Positions 26,769 through 35,720 of a stretch of DNA of 64,000 nucleotides are shown piece after piece. How positions within the stretch are numbered: the first letter of the stretch is position 1; each line of letters starts with the position of its first letter. The position numbers and the translations under genes were made by a program. Origin of the DNA: Methylopumilus sp036745495 (lineage in GTDB: Bacteria; Pseudomonadota; Gammaproteobacteria; Burkholderiales; Methylophilaceae); assembly GCA_036745495.1 (NCBI GenBank), contig DAIOGA010000001.1, forward strand, positions 62,001-126,000. Reading direction: 5' to 3'. The notes beneath the pieces were generated by a model. The model searched no databases and was not told where the DNA came from. It saw nothing but the letters and a program-made list of their open reading frames with translations.

Positions 26769-27317
26769 AATATCCAAAGCTTACGTACGCTCATGATTAA
26801 GCTTTACAAAAGAAATCCTTCGGAGCTAAAGAAAAGCACTTCAGATGATGCAGAAAAAATGGTGAATTGGGTATTCAATGGCAATCATAATTGGAATTTT
26901 GAGGTCATTAACAATCTTCAAGGCACAGATGCAATTTATCTTGCTTTTAATGAGGACTATAAAGGTGATCGCGTCCTACCTTTTATTGTAGGTATTTACA
27001 CAATGCTCATCAAAGCACATGGAGGGAAAAAAGAATTTTATTTATTTGATTCAGTTGATCCCCAACTTTTATACAATGCATCTCGCAATATTGAAACAGC
27101 CGTATGGAAACTTTCTAACGCTAAAGATGCTTCTGGAAAACCTTTTTTACTTGCGAATGAATTAACCGAAAAAGAAAATAATCTATCTTTTGAAAGAGAG
27201 TTTGGAAAAATTATTGGTAGAACTGATTTTCTTGCTTTTACGCTTTCAGAAAAAATGGAGCGAAGCATTACAAGAGTTATTCAAAACTTAGCTACAGGGC
27301 TATTAATACCTATTTAG
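26769..27317 (+). CDS. Conserved betaproteobacterial (lipo)protein, 5' end lost in gap
   Basis: The frame is open from the first base after the gap (NIQSLRTLMIKLYKRNPSEL) to a stop at 27317, giving 182 visible residues. An internal Met at 26793 is probably not the start, because homologues as I recall them continue through this region from a lipoprotein signal. Recognisable blocks are AFNEDYKGDRVLPFIVGIYT, KKEFYLFDSVDPQLLYNASR and NLSFEREFGKIIGR. The function is unknown. The lipoprotein nature is inferred, because the N-terminus is absent. Confidence 0.75.
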   Translation, partial: NIQSLRTLMIKLYKRNPSELKKSTSDDAEKMVNWVFNGNHNWNFEVINNLQGTDAIYLAFNEDYKGDRVLPFIVGIYTMLIKAHGGKKEFYLFDSVDPQLLYNASRNIETAVWKLSNAKDASGKPFLLANELTEKENNLSFEREFGKIIGRTDFLAFTLSEKMERSITRVIQNLATGLLIPI

Positions 27318-27320
27318 AAA

Positions 27321-30300
27321 CTATAAAAGTATTTTTTCAATTCCGCCCTTAGTTGAGCTTTCTACATAGTTTTGCATCCAATTGGCGCCTAATAAATTTT
27401 TAGCTAATTCAACGACTATGTAATCTGCTGTTGTATTTGTATCTTCCCCATAACGAGCTAATCCTTGCAAACAAGAAGGGCAAGAAGTAAGAATCTTAAC
27501 TTCACCTAATGATCCTGGTTGATCAACACCCATCTTCTGAATGCCTTTTTCAATCTCTTCTTGTTTTCTCTTTTTTACTTGCGTTGCAATATCTGGTCTA
27601 CCAACAGCAAAAGTTCCAGACTCACCACAGCAACGATCATTCAAAGATACATCTGTATTCATCAATGCATTGGTAACTTTAGTAGGTGCATATGTTTTCA
27701 TTGGGCTATGACAAGGATCATGGTACATATATCTAGTGCCTGATACACCTTCCATTTTTATACCTTTTTCCATGAGATATTCATGAATATCTAACAATCT
27801 ACAGCCAGGAAATATTTTTTCAAATTCATATTTTTGTAATTGGTCCATACAAGTTCCACAAGACACAATCACTGTTTTAATGTCCAAATAATTAAGCGTA
27901 TTTGCTACTCTATGAAATTGCACACGATTATCAGATGTTATTTTCTGGCCTTTATCATGATTGCCAGATGATGTCTGTGGATAGCCACAACATAAATAGC
28001 CTGGGGGAAGAACAGTAATAGCCCCAACCTCATACAACATCGCTTGAGTCGCTAAGCCCACTTGAGAGAAAAGTCTTTCAGATCCACATCCAGGGAAATA
28101 GAACACCGCGTCAGAATCTTCATTAATTTTTTGCAGATTTCGAATTACAGGAACGACTTTATCATCTTCAATACCAAGAAGAGCTCTTGATGTCTTTGTA
28201 GGCATATTTTTAGGCATAGGCCTATTTAAAAAATGCACAATCTGAGATTTAATCGGCGCTTTACCAATTGTTGATGGTGGATTATTTTTAAATAAATTAA
28301 TGCCACCAAGTTTTTTCAATAGATTATGTCCGGCCTGTTGGGCTTTATATCCAAAATCAACCATTAGGGTTCGCATGATTTTAATAGTGACTGGATCTTT
28401 CATATTTAAGTAGCTCATAGCCAATGCAGTACCTGGACTAAAATGACGCTTGCCTTGCTCTCTTAAAAAGTTTCTCATAGCGATTGAAACATCACCAAAA
28501 TCAATATCTACAGGACAAGGATTTAAGCATTTATGACAGACTGTGCAATGATCAGCAACATCATTGAACTCATCAAAATGTTTAATAGAAATACCACGCC
28601 TTGTTTGCTCTTCATATAAAAATGCTTCAATAAGAAGCGATGTTGCTAAAATTTTATTTCTTGGGCTATAAAGCAAATTGGAACGTGGTACGTGTGTTGT
28701 GCATACGGGCTTACACTTTCCACAGCGCAAACAATCACTAATTGAATCTGCTATTTCTCCGATAGCAGATTGTTCCATAATGATTGACTCTTGCTCTAAG
28801 AGCCCAAAACTTGGCGTGTAAGCATTTTCTAAACCGGATCCCGGGAGTAATTTGCCTTTATTAAAATGCCCATAAGGGTCTACCTTATTTTTATATTTCT
28901 CAAATGCTTCAATTGTGCTTTCGTCTAAAAATTCCATTTTGGTAATACCAATACCATGCTCACCAGAAATGACGCCGTTAAGACTTCTAGCTAAGGCCAT
29001 TACTCTTGCTACCGCTTCATGAGCTTCTTGCATCATTTGGTAGTCATCTGAGTTAACTGGAATATTAGTATGAACATTACCGTCTCCGGCATGCATATGA
29101 AGAGCTATAAATACTCTGCTTTTTAAAGTATTTTTATGTATTTGGTCTAATTTAAGCAAGAAGCTTTGATATTCTCTTCCACTAAAAATCTCATGGAGCG
29201 GTTCTTTAAGTTCTTTCTTCCATGAAATTCTCAACTCATAAGACTGAAGCGCTCTAAATATATTTTCATATTTATATTCAATATCATCATGTCTTTCAAG
29301 AAGACTTGAGAGTGGGCCATCCAAATTGTCGAGCATTTGGCCCCATTTTTCTCTTAACCCATGAATTAAATCGATGCTCATTTTTTGCTTAACTTGATTA
29401 AGCTCTGGATCTGAATTTAAACCTTCTTCTTCATAAATAAACTTATCGTGCTCAATAAAAGTTTCTAAGTCATCTAAAAGTTTTAATTTATTCCTAATTG
29501 AAAGCTCAATATTAATTCTTTCAATACCATCAGAATATTCGCCAAGCTTTGGAAGTGGGATAACGACATCTTCATTAATCTTGAATGCATTAGTATGTTT
29601 TGCAATGGCTGCTGTTCTTGCACGATCAAGCCAGAAACGTTTTCTTGCATCTGCTGATACCGCTATAAACCCTTCACCATCTCTTGAGTTGGCTATCTGT
29701 ACAATTTGAGAGGCTGATAAACCTACAGCATCTTCATCGTCACTTGCAATATCAGCAATCAAAACCATACGAGGACGTTCTTGTCTTGCGGCTTTGGTGC
29801 TNNNNNNNNNNNNNNNNNNNNNNNNNNNNNNNNNNNNNNNNNNNNNNNNNNNNNNNNNNNNNNNNNNNNNNNNNNNNNNNNNNNNNNNNNNNNNNNNNNN
29901 NACATGAGATACTCTTGCTAAACCATCAAATTGAATATTATCTTTTTTAGTAAATTTTTTTAATTTAGAAAAAATCTTCCTTCTAAGTTTTTTGACTAAC
30001 TTAAAATCGCTTTCGAAAGTCTTAACAGCTTTGTTAGCCGCCTCAGCGAGCTCCATAACTTTCGCATTGCCAGAACTCCGCTCTTCAATCGAATGGATGC
30101 GGTGATACATAGCATCTACTAATGCTTTGAGTCTTTTTGGATTCTCTAAGAGATCATCTTGAAGATAAGGATTTCTATTAACCACCCATAAATCACCCAG
30201 CACTTCGAAAAGCATTCGAGCAGATCGGCCTGTTTTTCTTTCATCTCTTAGTTCATTTAGGATGTTCCAGATATTTTCGCCTAAGAATCGAATGACGATT

Positions 30301-30401
30301 TCTCGGTCTGAAAACGAAGTATAGTTATACGGTATTTCACGCAATCGACTGATTGGAAATGGTTGCGTTTTAAAAATAGATTTGACTGTTGGTGCGTTCA
30401 T
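27321..30401 (-). CDS. DUF3683-type FAD-linked oxidase with Fe-S and CCG domains, gapped
   Basis: A very large oxidoreductase related to D-lactate/glycolate dehydrogenases. The N-terminal 165 residues are a DUF3683-like region. The frame then meets a 100-N gap where the FAD-binding domain should be. After the gap come the FAD-oxidase C-terminal domain (HMHAGDGNVHTN, GEHGIG), two 4Fe-4S clusters (CLRCGKCKPVC, CTVCHKCLNPCP) and two CCG domains (CCGYPQTSSG, CCGESGTFAVG) as in GlpC/HdrB. Full-length relatives, as I recall, are near 1250-1300 residues. The substrate is unknown, with a 2-hydroxy acid likely. Confidence 0.88.
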   Translation of the reverse strand: MNAPTVKSIFKTQPFPISRLREIPYNYTSFSDREIVIRFLGENIWNILNELRDERKTGRSARMLFEVLGDLWVVNRNPYLQDDLLENPKRLKALVDAMYHRIHSIEERSSGNAKVMELAEAANKAVKTFESDFKLVKKLRRKIFSKLKKFTKKDNIQFDGLARVSHXXXXXXXXXXXXXXXXXXXXXXXXXXXXXXXXXXSTKAARQERPRMVLIADIASDDEDAVGLSASQIVQIANSRDGEGFIAVSADARKRFWLDRARTAAIAKHTNAFKINEDVVIPLPKLGEYSDGIERINIELSIRNKLKLLDDLETFIEHDKFIYEEEGLNSDPELNQVKQKMSIDLIHGLREKWGQMLDNLDGPLSSLLERHDDIEYKYENIFRALQSYELRISWKKELKEPLHEIFSGREYQSFLLKLDQIHKNTLKSRVFIALHMHAGDGNVHTNIPVNSDDYQMMQEAHEAVARVMALARSLNGVISGEHGIGITKMEFLDESTIEAFEKYKNKVDPYGHFNKGKLLPGSGLENAYTPSFGLLEQESIIMEQSAIGEIADSISDCLRCGKCKPVCTTHVPRSNLLYSPRNKILATSLLIEAFLYEEQTRRGISIKHFDEFNDVADHCTVCHKCLNPCPVDIDFGDVSIAMRNFLREQGKRHFSPGTALAMSYLNMKDPVTIKIMRTLMVDFGYKAQQAGHNLLKKLGGINLFKNNPPSTIGKAPIKSQIVHFLNRPMPKNMPTKTSRALLGIEDDKVVPVIRNLQKINEDSDAVFYFPGCGSERLFSQVGLATQAMLYEVGAITVLPPGYLCCGYPQTSSGNHDKGQKITSDNRVQFHRVANTLNYLDIKTVIVSCGTCMDQLQKYEFEKIFPGCRLLDIHEYLMEKGIKMEGVSGTRYMYHDPCHSPMKTYAPTKVTNALMNTDVSLNDRCCGESGTFAVGRPDIATQVKKRKQEEIEKGIQKMGVDQPGSLGEVKILTSCPSCLQGLARYGEDTNTTADYIVVELAKNLLGANWMQNYVESSTKGGIEKILL
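29802..29901. other. Assembly gap of 100 N inside the DUF3683 oxidoreductase gene
   Basis: Exactly 100 N. The protein jumps from the N-terminal region (FDGLARVSH) to the far side of the FAD-binding domain (STKAARQERPRMVLIADI). Roughly 220-250 residues expected between them are missing, so the true gap is probably near 700-850 bases. Confidence 0.95.
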
Positions 30402-30458
30402 TTAAATATATTTAATTTAACCATGAGCATATCATGTAGCAGGGTTGCTAACAACGTT

Positions 30459-30475
30459 ATAACCCATAGGGTTAT
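30459..30475. promoter_or_regulatory. Short palindrome between divergent genes
   Basis: ATAACCC-ATA-GGGTTAT is a perfect 7-bp inverted repeat with a 3-base centre, in the 203-base spacer between the FAD-linked oxidase gene and hemJ. It lies just before a TTGAAC that could be part of a promoter for the plus strand. It could be an operator, but no regulator is known and no second copy was seen. The rest of the spacer shows nothing I can name. Confidence 0.3.
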
Positions 30476-30603
30476 TGAACTTTAGGTAAAAAATTCAGTT
30501 AAAATATGAGCTCAATCTACTCGGTTTAAAGAACCTTTTTCTCACCATTTTATGAATCCAATAACTTCAACAAAGTTCAGATTAATTTCTCAAAGTTAGC
30601 CAA

Positions 30604-31017
30604 ATGCTCTGGATAAAAACTTTACATATTATCTTTATGGTGACTTGGTTTGCTGGTCTTTTTTATTTACCAAGGCTCTTTGTTTATCACGCAATGAGTA
30701 AAGATAAAATTAGTCATGAAAGGTTCGTAGTCATGGAAAGAAAGCTTTTTTTTGGCATCATGACGCCAGGGGCTTTCTTAACAATACTTTTCGGAGGGTG
30801 GCTATGGAATCTCTACGGTGTTACAGAGCAATGGCTACAAATCAAACTGGGTCTCGTCATTTTATTAGTCATCTATCATTATCTTTGCTTCAAACATCTT
30901 GTTGATTTTAAAAAAAATAAAAATAAGCATAGCCATATCTATTTCAGATGGTTTAATGAAGTGCCTGTATTGGCTCTTATTGGCATAATCTACCTCGTCG
31001 AATTTAAACCACTATGA
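30604..31017 (+). CDS. hemJ: Protoporphyrinogen oxidase HemJ
   Basis: HemJ oxidises protoporphyrinogen IX to protoporphyrin IX in the inner membrane. The 137 residues have four hydrophobic segments. The first begins MLWIKTLHIIFMVTWFAGLFY, with the conserved His8, and IKLGLVILLVIYH near 80-92 carries the conserved Lys. The length matches the family (UPF0093). It overlaps the next gene by 4 bases (ATGA). The heme A pathway genes ctaA and ctaB lie 2-4 kb away. Confidence 0.9.
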   Translation: MLWIKTLHIIFMVTWFAGLFYLPRLFVYHAMSKDKISHERFVVMERKLFFGIMTPGAFLTILFGGWLWNLYGVTEQWLQIKLGLVILLVIYHYLCFKHLVDFKKNKNKHSHIYFRWFNEVPVLALIGIIYLVEFKPL

Positions 31018-31949
31018 GTATATTAATTTGTGGCTCATTAGCTTTCGATACCATTATGGTATTCAAAGACCAATTTAAAAATCATATCCTGCCTGAAAGC
31101 ATTCATAAATTAAGTGTGGCTTTTTACGTGCCAGAACTTAGAAAAGAATTTGGTGGCACTGCGGGGAATATCGCATACAACCTTAAACTTCTTGATGAGA
31201 ATCCTCTTATCATGGCAACAGTAGGTAACGACTTTTCAATTTATTTTGACTGGCTTAATCAAAATGGAATTAATACTCAGTATATCAAAGAGATCAAGGC
31301 TCTCTATACAGCTCAGGCTTACATCACAACCGATCTAAGTGACAATCAAATCACTGCATTTCATCCTGGCGCTATGGTGGAATCTCATCAAAATAAAATT
31401 AAAGAAGCCAAAAACATATGTTTAGCAATCATTGCTCCAGATGGCAAAGATGGCATGATCAATCATGCCAAAGAATGTAAGGCCCTTGGTATTCCCTTTA
31501 TGTTTGATCCTGGACAAGGCTTGCCTATGTTTAATCGCGAAGAACTTTTAGAGTTTATTGATGATGCTACTTATATTGCAGTGAATGATTACGAAGCAAC
31601 TCTTTTGTCCGAAAAAACCTCTCTTTCTATAGAAGAACTTTCTAAAAAAGTAGAGGCATTAATTGTCACAATGGGTGCTGAAGGCTCCATCATTTACGCC
31701 GACAACAAAACATATAAGATCGATCCTATTAAAGTTGAAACACCTGTTGATCCTACTGGATGTGGTGATGCTTATCGTGCAGGCTTACTTTATGGAATTT
31801 CTAAGAAGTGGGATTGGCAATCGATAGGTCGATTAGCCTCCGTCATGGGGTCAATTAAAATTCAAAATCAAGGTGGACAAAATCATCGCCCTACCCGAGA
31901 TGATATTGAAACGCTTTATACAAAAAAGTTAATTGAAGAAAATAGATAA
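31014..31949 (+). CDS. PfkB-family carbohydrate/nucleoside kinase
   Basis: The 311 residues have the ribokinase fold. The N-terminal signature FGGTAGNIAYNLKLL lies near 42-56. The C-terminal PfkB motif DPTGCGDAYRAGLLYG lies near 242-257, with the catalytic Asp in GCGD. The protein resembles the adenosine kinase-like branch found in many betaproteobacteria. The sugar or nucleoside substrate cannot be assigned. The start overlaps hemJ by 4 bases, which implies coupling without an obvious shared pathway. Confidence 0.88.
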   Translation: MSILICGSLAFDTIMVFKDQFKNHILPESIHKLSVAFYVPELRKEFGGTAGNIAYNLKLLDENPLIMATVGNDFSIYFDWLNQNGINTQYIKEIKALYTAQAYITTDLSDNQITAFHPGAMVESHQNKIKEAKNICLAIIAPDGKDGMINHAKECKALGIPFMFDPGQGLPMFNREELLEFIDDATYIAVNDYEATLLSEKTSLSIEELSKKVEALIVTMGAEGSIIYADNKTYKIDPIKVETPVDPTGCGDAYRAGLLYGISKKWDWQSIGRLASVMGSIKIQNQGGQNHRPTRDDIETLYTKKLIEENR

Positions 31950-32762
31950 TTAAATATCTTTCGAATTTGTTTTTACTGAGAAAACTGATTTGTCATCAAG
32001 TCTTAAGGCCGTTAAAGTTCTGCCCCAAACACAGCCAGTATCAATTGCAAAAATGTCTCCTCTTGTCACAAGGCCAAGAGCAGACCAATGGCCGAAAATA
32101 ATCGTATTATCCTTTGTTTTTCTTTTGGGGAAATCAAACCAAGCCTTTAATTTTTTGGGCATATTTTTTAGCTCCCCCTTATAAGAAAAATCAATAGCTC
32201 CGGCTGAAGTTAAAGCCCTTAATCTCGTTGTCGCATTAATGATGATTCTAGCTTTATCATTTTTATTTAAAGTGTTCGACCATTTATCTGGCTTATTGCC
32301 ATACATGGAAGATAAAAATTCTATGTACTTTTTGCTGCGAAGTTGCGCACTGACTTCTTTTGAGAATTTGATGGCGTCCTTAACAGTCCATTGAGGCAAA
32401 ACCCCCGCATGTACCATTAAATGTTTTTTTTCGTAATGAACTAACGGGAGAGACCTTAACCATTTAAAAAGAATATCTGAATCTTTTGCTTTAAGAAGTC
32501 GCGATAGAGTATCTTCATCGTCTGCCTCGATAACTTTATACTTAATAGCCAAGGCATGCAGATCATGATTACCTAGAACAGCTGTCACTGAAGATTTATT
32601 TTTATAACACCACCTTAAAACTTGCAATGACCCGTTGCCCCGATTAATCAAGTCGCCAACAAGCCAAAGCTGATCCCTGCCTCGCTTAAACTTTATTTTT
32701 TTTAATAAGGCTAAAAAAGAATAATAGCAACCTTGCACATCACCAATTACATAAATTGCCAT
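31950..32762 (-). CDS. apaH: Symmetrical bis(5'-nucleosyl)-tetraphosphatase
   Basis: ApaH hydrolyses Ap4A to two ADP and can also remove Np4 caps from RNA. The 270 residues have the metallophosphatase motifs GDVQGCYYSF (7-16), GDLINRGNGS near 36-45 and LGNHDLHALA near 63-72, and a late FGHWSALGLV. GDLINRGNGS replaces the more usual GDLVNRGPGS, which leaves the metal ligands intact. It ends one base after the PfkB kinase stop (convergent). It follows the cytochrome gene by 6 bases. Confidence 0.95.
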   Translation of the reverse strand: MAIYVIGDVQGCYYSFLALLKKIKFKRGRDQLWLVGDLINRGNGSLQVLRWCYKNKSSVTAVLGNHDLHALAIKYKVIEADDEDTLSRLLKAKDSDILFKWLRSLPLVHYEKKHLMVHAGVLPQWTVKDAIKFSKEVSAQLRSKKYIEFLSSMYGNKPDKWSNTLNKNDKARIIINATTRLRALTSAGAIDFSYKGELKNMPKKLKAWFDFPKRKTKDNTIIFGHWSALGLVTRGDIFAIDTGCVWGRTLTALRLDDKSVFSVKTNSKDI

Positions 32763-32768
32763 GAATGA

Positions 32769-33248
32769 TTATTTTTTAAAATTAGCACCCGAAGAGTTTG
32801 TCATATATAAAACTGCTCCTGCAACTTCAGCATCAGATAAAGATGCATTGCCGCCTCTTGCGGGCATTGAACGAATGCCTTTAAGAGCATGCTGCACAAG
32901 CGTTTCGTAACCTTGAGAAATTCTTGGCGCCCAGGCTTGTGTATCGCCAAATTTTGGTGCATTTAACATACCTGCTTGATGACACATTGAACATACTGCT
33001 TTATATACTTCTTCACCTGATTTACCACCTGATGCAGCTCCTTCTGCAACTGCTTGTGCTAATTCGACTTTTGCTACAGGCTGAATATTCTCTTTAGCTT
33101 TTGTTTCCGCTACTTTTGAATCTTCTTGAGGCGCTGGACTTTTAGATTTATTTGTATCAATAATGATTAAGGAAATTGGTAATAACAAACCTATAAAAAT
33201 CACTGCTAACAATTGATGTATAAAATATTTATCTGATTTTGTGCTCAT
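32769..33248 (-). CDS. Membrane-anchored cytochrome c5-type protein
   Basis: The 159 residues start with a hydrophobic anchor (about 12-30), then an Ala/Lys/Glu-rich linker, then a class I cytochrome c domain. Heme attaches at CSMCH near residues 87-91, and the axial Met is probably in IRSMPARGG near 125-133. The size and the GEEVYKAVCSMCH context match the cytochrome c5 group. The position after ctaB suggests it donates electrons to the aa3 oxidase, but this is inferred from context. Confidence 0.9.
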   Translation of the reverse strand: MSTKSDKYFIHQLLAVIFIGLLLPISLIIIDTNKSKSPAPQEDSKVAETKAKENIQPVAKVELAQAVAEGAASGGKSGEEVYKAVCSMCHQAGMLNAPKFGDTQAWAPRISQGYETLVQHALKGIRSMPARGGNASLSDAEVAGAVLYMTNSSGANFKK

Positions 33249-33263
33249 AACGAATTCCTATAA

Positions 33264-34175
33264 TTAAAATTGAAGTGAAATTTTGAAATAATGATCTAAT
33301 AACAAAGCTGAGAATATTAAACTTAAGTAAACTATAGAATACTTAAAAGTCTTCATTGATAATTTATCACTATAGTTTTTATAAAGTTTAACTACGTAAT
33401 ACAAGAAAATTGCATTCAGAATAAGTGCTGATAAGAAATAAATAAGGCCACTCATACCAGAACCGACCGGCATAAAAGTTACTGCTATCATAATAATGGT
33501 ATAGAGGAGGATATGAAGTAATGTAAAGGACTCCCCATGTGTCACAGGGAGCATTGGCATGCCTACATTTTCATAATCTTTTCTACGGTAAAGAGCCAGC
33601 GCCCAGAAATGTGGTGGCGTCCAGCTAAATATTATCAAAAATAAAATTAGCGATTCAGGTCCAACAACATTATTAACCGCTGCCCAGCCTAAAATTGGTG
33701 GCATTGCTCCGGACGCGCCTCCAATAACGATATTCATTGGGGTAGCTGGTTTTAAAAAGATAGTATAGATCACTGCATAAGCAAAAAAAGTTCCAAGAGT
33801 AAGCCACATTGTTAACGGATTCACTAAGTAAAATAAAATTAAGAGGCCGATGCCACCGAGTAATGAAGCAAAAATTGAAGTTTGTGATAAAGAAAGTTTT
33901 CCGGTAACTGTTGGCCTACCTTTTGTTCTTGCCATAACAGCATCAATTTTTTGCTCAATAAGACAATTAAAAGCAGCGGCGGCACCAGATACAAAGCTGA
34001 TACCAATAATTGAAGCTAATAAAATATCAACTGGAACCATTCCTGGTGTAGCTAAAAACATACCAATAACAGCTGTAAATACAATCAAAGCTGTTACTCT
34101 TGGTTTACATAAAATGAAAAAATTCTTCAAATCAATATGTAATCCAGATAATTTATTATTTATTGCTTTAGCCAT
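33264..34175 (-). CDS. ctaB: Protoheme IX farnesyltransferase (heme O synthase)
   Basis: This enzyme adds a farnesyl group to heme b to make heme O, the precursor of heme A. The 303 residues contain about nine membrane segments. The Asp-rich UbiA motifs are visible: NCLIEQKIDAVMARTKGRP near 67-85 and the later RRKDYENVGMPMLPV near 197-211. The LCKPRVTALIVFTAVIG start is typical. It lies 4 bases after ctaA. Heme A feeds CtaD, encoded at 39000-40592. Confidence 0.97.
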   Translation of the reverse strand: MAKAINNKLSGLHIDLKNFFILCKPRVTALIVFTAVIGMFLATPGMVPVDILLASIIGISFVSGAAAAFNCLIEQKIDAVMARTKGRPTVTGKLSLSQTSIFASLLGGIGLLILFYLVNPLTMWLTLGTFFAYAVIYTIFLKPATPMNIVIGGASGAMPPILGWAAVNNVVGPESLILFLIIFSWTPPHFWALALYRRKDYENVGMPMLPVTHGESFTLLHILLYTIIMIAVTFMPVGSGMSGLIYFLSALILNAIFLYYVVKLYKNYSDKLSMKTFKYSIVYLSLIFSALLLDHYFKISLQF

Positions 34176-34179
34176 AAAT

Positions 34180-35166
34180 TTAAGATCTTAGCTTTGTAAT
34201 TTTAGAGTTAAGTATCGCTGCGAGAACAACAAGGCTTGCAGCGCCAAAAGTATGCATGACAGCAAGAATAATTGGTAAATGTAGTAATAAATTAGCAACC
34301 CCAATAATAAATTGAGCGGTTATCACAAATAATAAAATGTAGCCTAAGTTTCTCATCGCCTTGTATTTTAATATGACACTCGCAAGATAGCCAAAAAATA
34401 ACCAGGTAATCAATGCACCTAATCGATGTATCCATTGTATTGTTTCAAATACTGCTAAAGGCAAATCCGAACCATCACTCAATTTACCTAAATCTCTAAA
34501 GAGATCAAAAGCATCTTTGAAATTAAGATTGGGCATAAGGGAACCATGACAGGTCGGAAAATCTGTACATGCAAGGCTTGCATAGTTTGTACTTGTCCAA
34601 CCGCCTAGAAAAATTTGAATGAACAGCACAAATAAAGACAGTCTTACTAAAAAAATTTCATGTTGGTACTTAAGAATATTTGGTTGAATTTTCCCCAAGT
34701 AGCGATGGGTTATAAAAGTTAAGAGCCCAAGTGTAGTCATACCACCTATTAGATGCGCAGTTACTACAATAGGCTTTAACAAAAGTGTAACTGTCCACAT
34801 ACCAAGTAATGCCTGAAAAATAACCAGAAGAACTATGCCGTAAGGTACGATTGGGTTTACTCTTAAAACTTTCTTATTTTTATAAGAAATAATTCCGATT
34901 AAGAAGATCATCAGCCCTAGGAATCCTGCAACATAGCGATGAATCATTTCCTTCCAGGCTTTAGCTGTTTCGATATGTTGCAAAGGAAAATTTAATTCTG
35001 CATTCTCTATTGCTGTCTGACTTTCGGGAACTGAGAGCGTTCCGAAACATCCTGGCCAATCCGGACAACCAAGACCAGCATCAGAGAGCCTTACGTAAGC
35101 TCCTAAAACAACCAAACAAAAAGCAGTAATTGTTGTAAGTAGCAGTAATTTTTTAAAGTATTTCAT
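34180..35166 (-). CDS. ctaA: Heme A synthase
   Basis: CtaA oxidises the C8 methyl of heme O to the formyl of heme A. The 328 residues have about eight membrane helices. The conserved start GAYVRLSDAGLGCPDWPGC lies near 22-40, and later ones include HRYVAGFLG, TAHLIGGMTTLG and IQWIHRLGALITW, which carry the heme-ligand histidines. A second cysteine pair appears in SLACTDFPTCHGSLMPN. It precedes ctaB by 4 bases, the standard order. A TlpA-like gene diverges upstream. Confidence 0.96.
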   Translation of the reverse strand: MKYFKKLLLLTTITAFCLVVLGAYVRLSDAGLGCPDWPGCFGTLSVPESQTAIENAELNFPLQHIETAKAWKEMIHRYVAGFLGLMIFLIGIISYKNKKVLRVNPIVPYGIVLLVIFQALLGMWTVTLLLKPIVVTAHLIGGMTTLGLLTFITHRYLGKIQPNILKYQHEIFLVRLSLFVLFIQIFLGGWTSTNYASLACTDFPTCHGSLMPNLNFKDAFDLFRDLGKLSDGSDLPLAVFETIQWIHRLGALITWLFFGYLASVILKYKAMRNLGYILLFVITAQFIIGVANLLLHLPIILAVMHTFGAASLVVLAAILNSKITKLRS

Positions 35167-35228
35167 TTATTTAAAATTTGTATAATCTATAATCAATTAA
35201 ATTACTAAAATTATATCATTCATCAGTT

Positions 35229-35720
35229 ATGACAAAAAAATATCAATGGATTGTGGCGGCGCTAGTAGCCATACTATTTTTGGGGCTTATTACTAACACT
35301 ATCCTCCCTAATAAAGCACCTAATCTAAAAGTCTCTTCAACAAAAGGAGAGACAATGATGATTTACGATAAAAATTATAAATTTACTATCATTAATTTTT
35401 GGGCAACAGATTGTCCTGGATGTATTAAAGAAATGCCACAATTGGCAGATGCTTACAATAAGTATAAAAAGCAAGGCATTCAAATTATTGCTATATCTAT
35501 GTTCTATGATCCGCCCAGTCAAGTTTTGAACTTCATCAAAAAAAATGAAATTCCTTTTCCTGTTGTTATTGATGCTGACAATAAAATTGCACAACGATTT
35601 GAAAATATTCGATTAACACCCACTTCTGTTTTGATTAATCAAAAGGGTCAAATTATTGATCAGATTGTAGGTGAAATCGACTTTGATAATTTAGAAAAGT
35701 TATTATCAAAAAATCTCTAA
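35229..35720 (+). CDS. TlpA/ResA-like membrane-anchored thioredoxin
   Basis: The 163 residues have one N-terminal membrane anchor (about 8-27) and a periplasmic thioredoxin fold. The redox motif is WATDCPGCIKEMPQL near residues 57-71, and the cis-Pro lies in IRLTPTSVLI near 128-137. Such proteins keep cysteines of cytochrome c or the oxidase CuA site reduced for metal insertion. The position within the oxidase assembly genes supports that job. It is encoded on the strand opposite to its neighbours and ends one base from the Sco-like gene. Confidence 0.88.
   Translation: MTKKYQWIVAALVAILFLGLITNTILPNKAPNLKVSSTKGETMMIYDKNYKFTIINFWATDCPGCIKEMPQLADAYNKYKKQGIQIIAISMFYDPPSQVLNFIKKNEIPFPVVIDADNKIAQRFENIRLTPTSVLINQKGQIIDQIVGEIDFDNLEKLLSKNL

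Noticed and set aside
25631..26800. Reading phoR straight through the gap to a stop at 26800
   Set aside because: The nine residues after the gap do not resemble a kinase, and the neighbouring frame continues a different conserved protein.
26793..27317. Gene start at the Met at 26793
   Set aside because: The frame is open back to the gap and the residues before this Met look like protein, so the true start is probably inside the N run.
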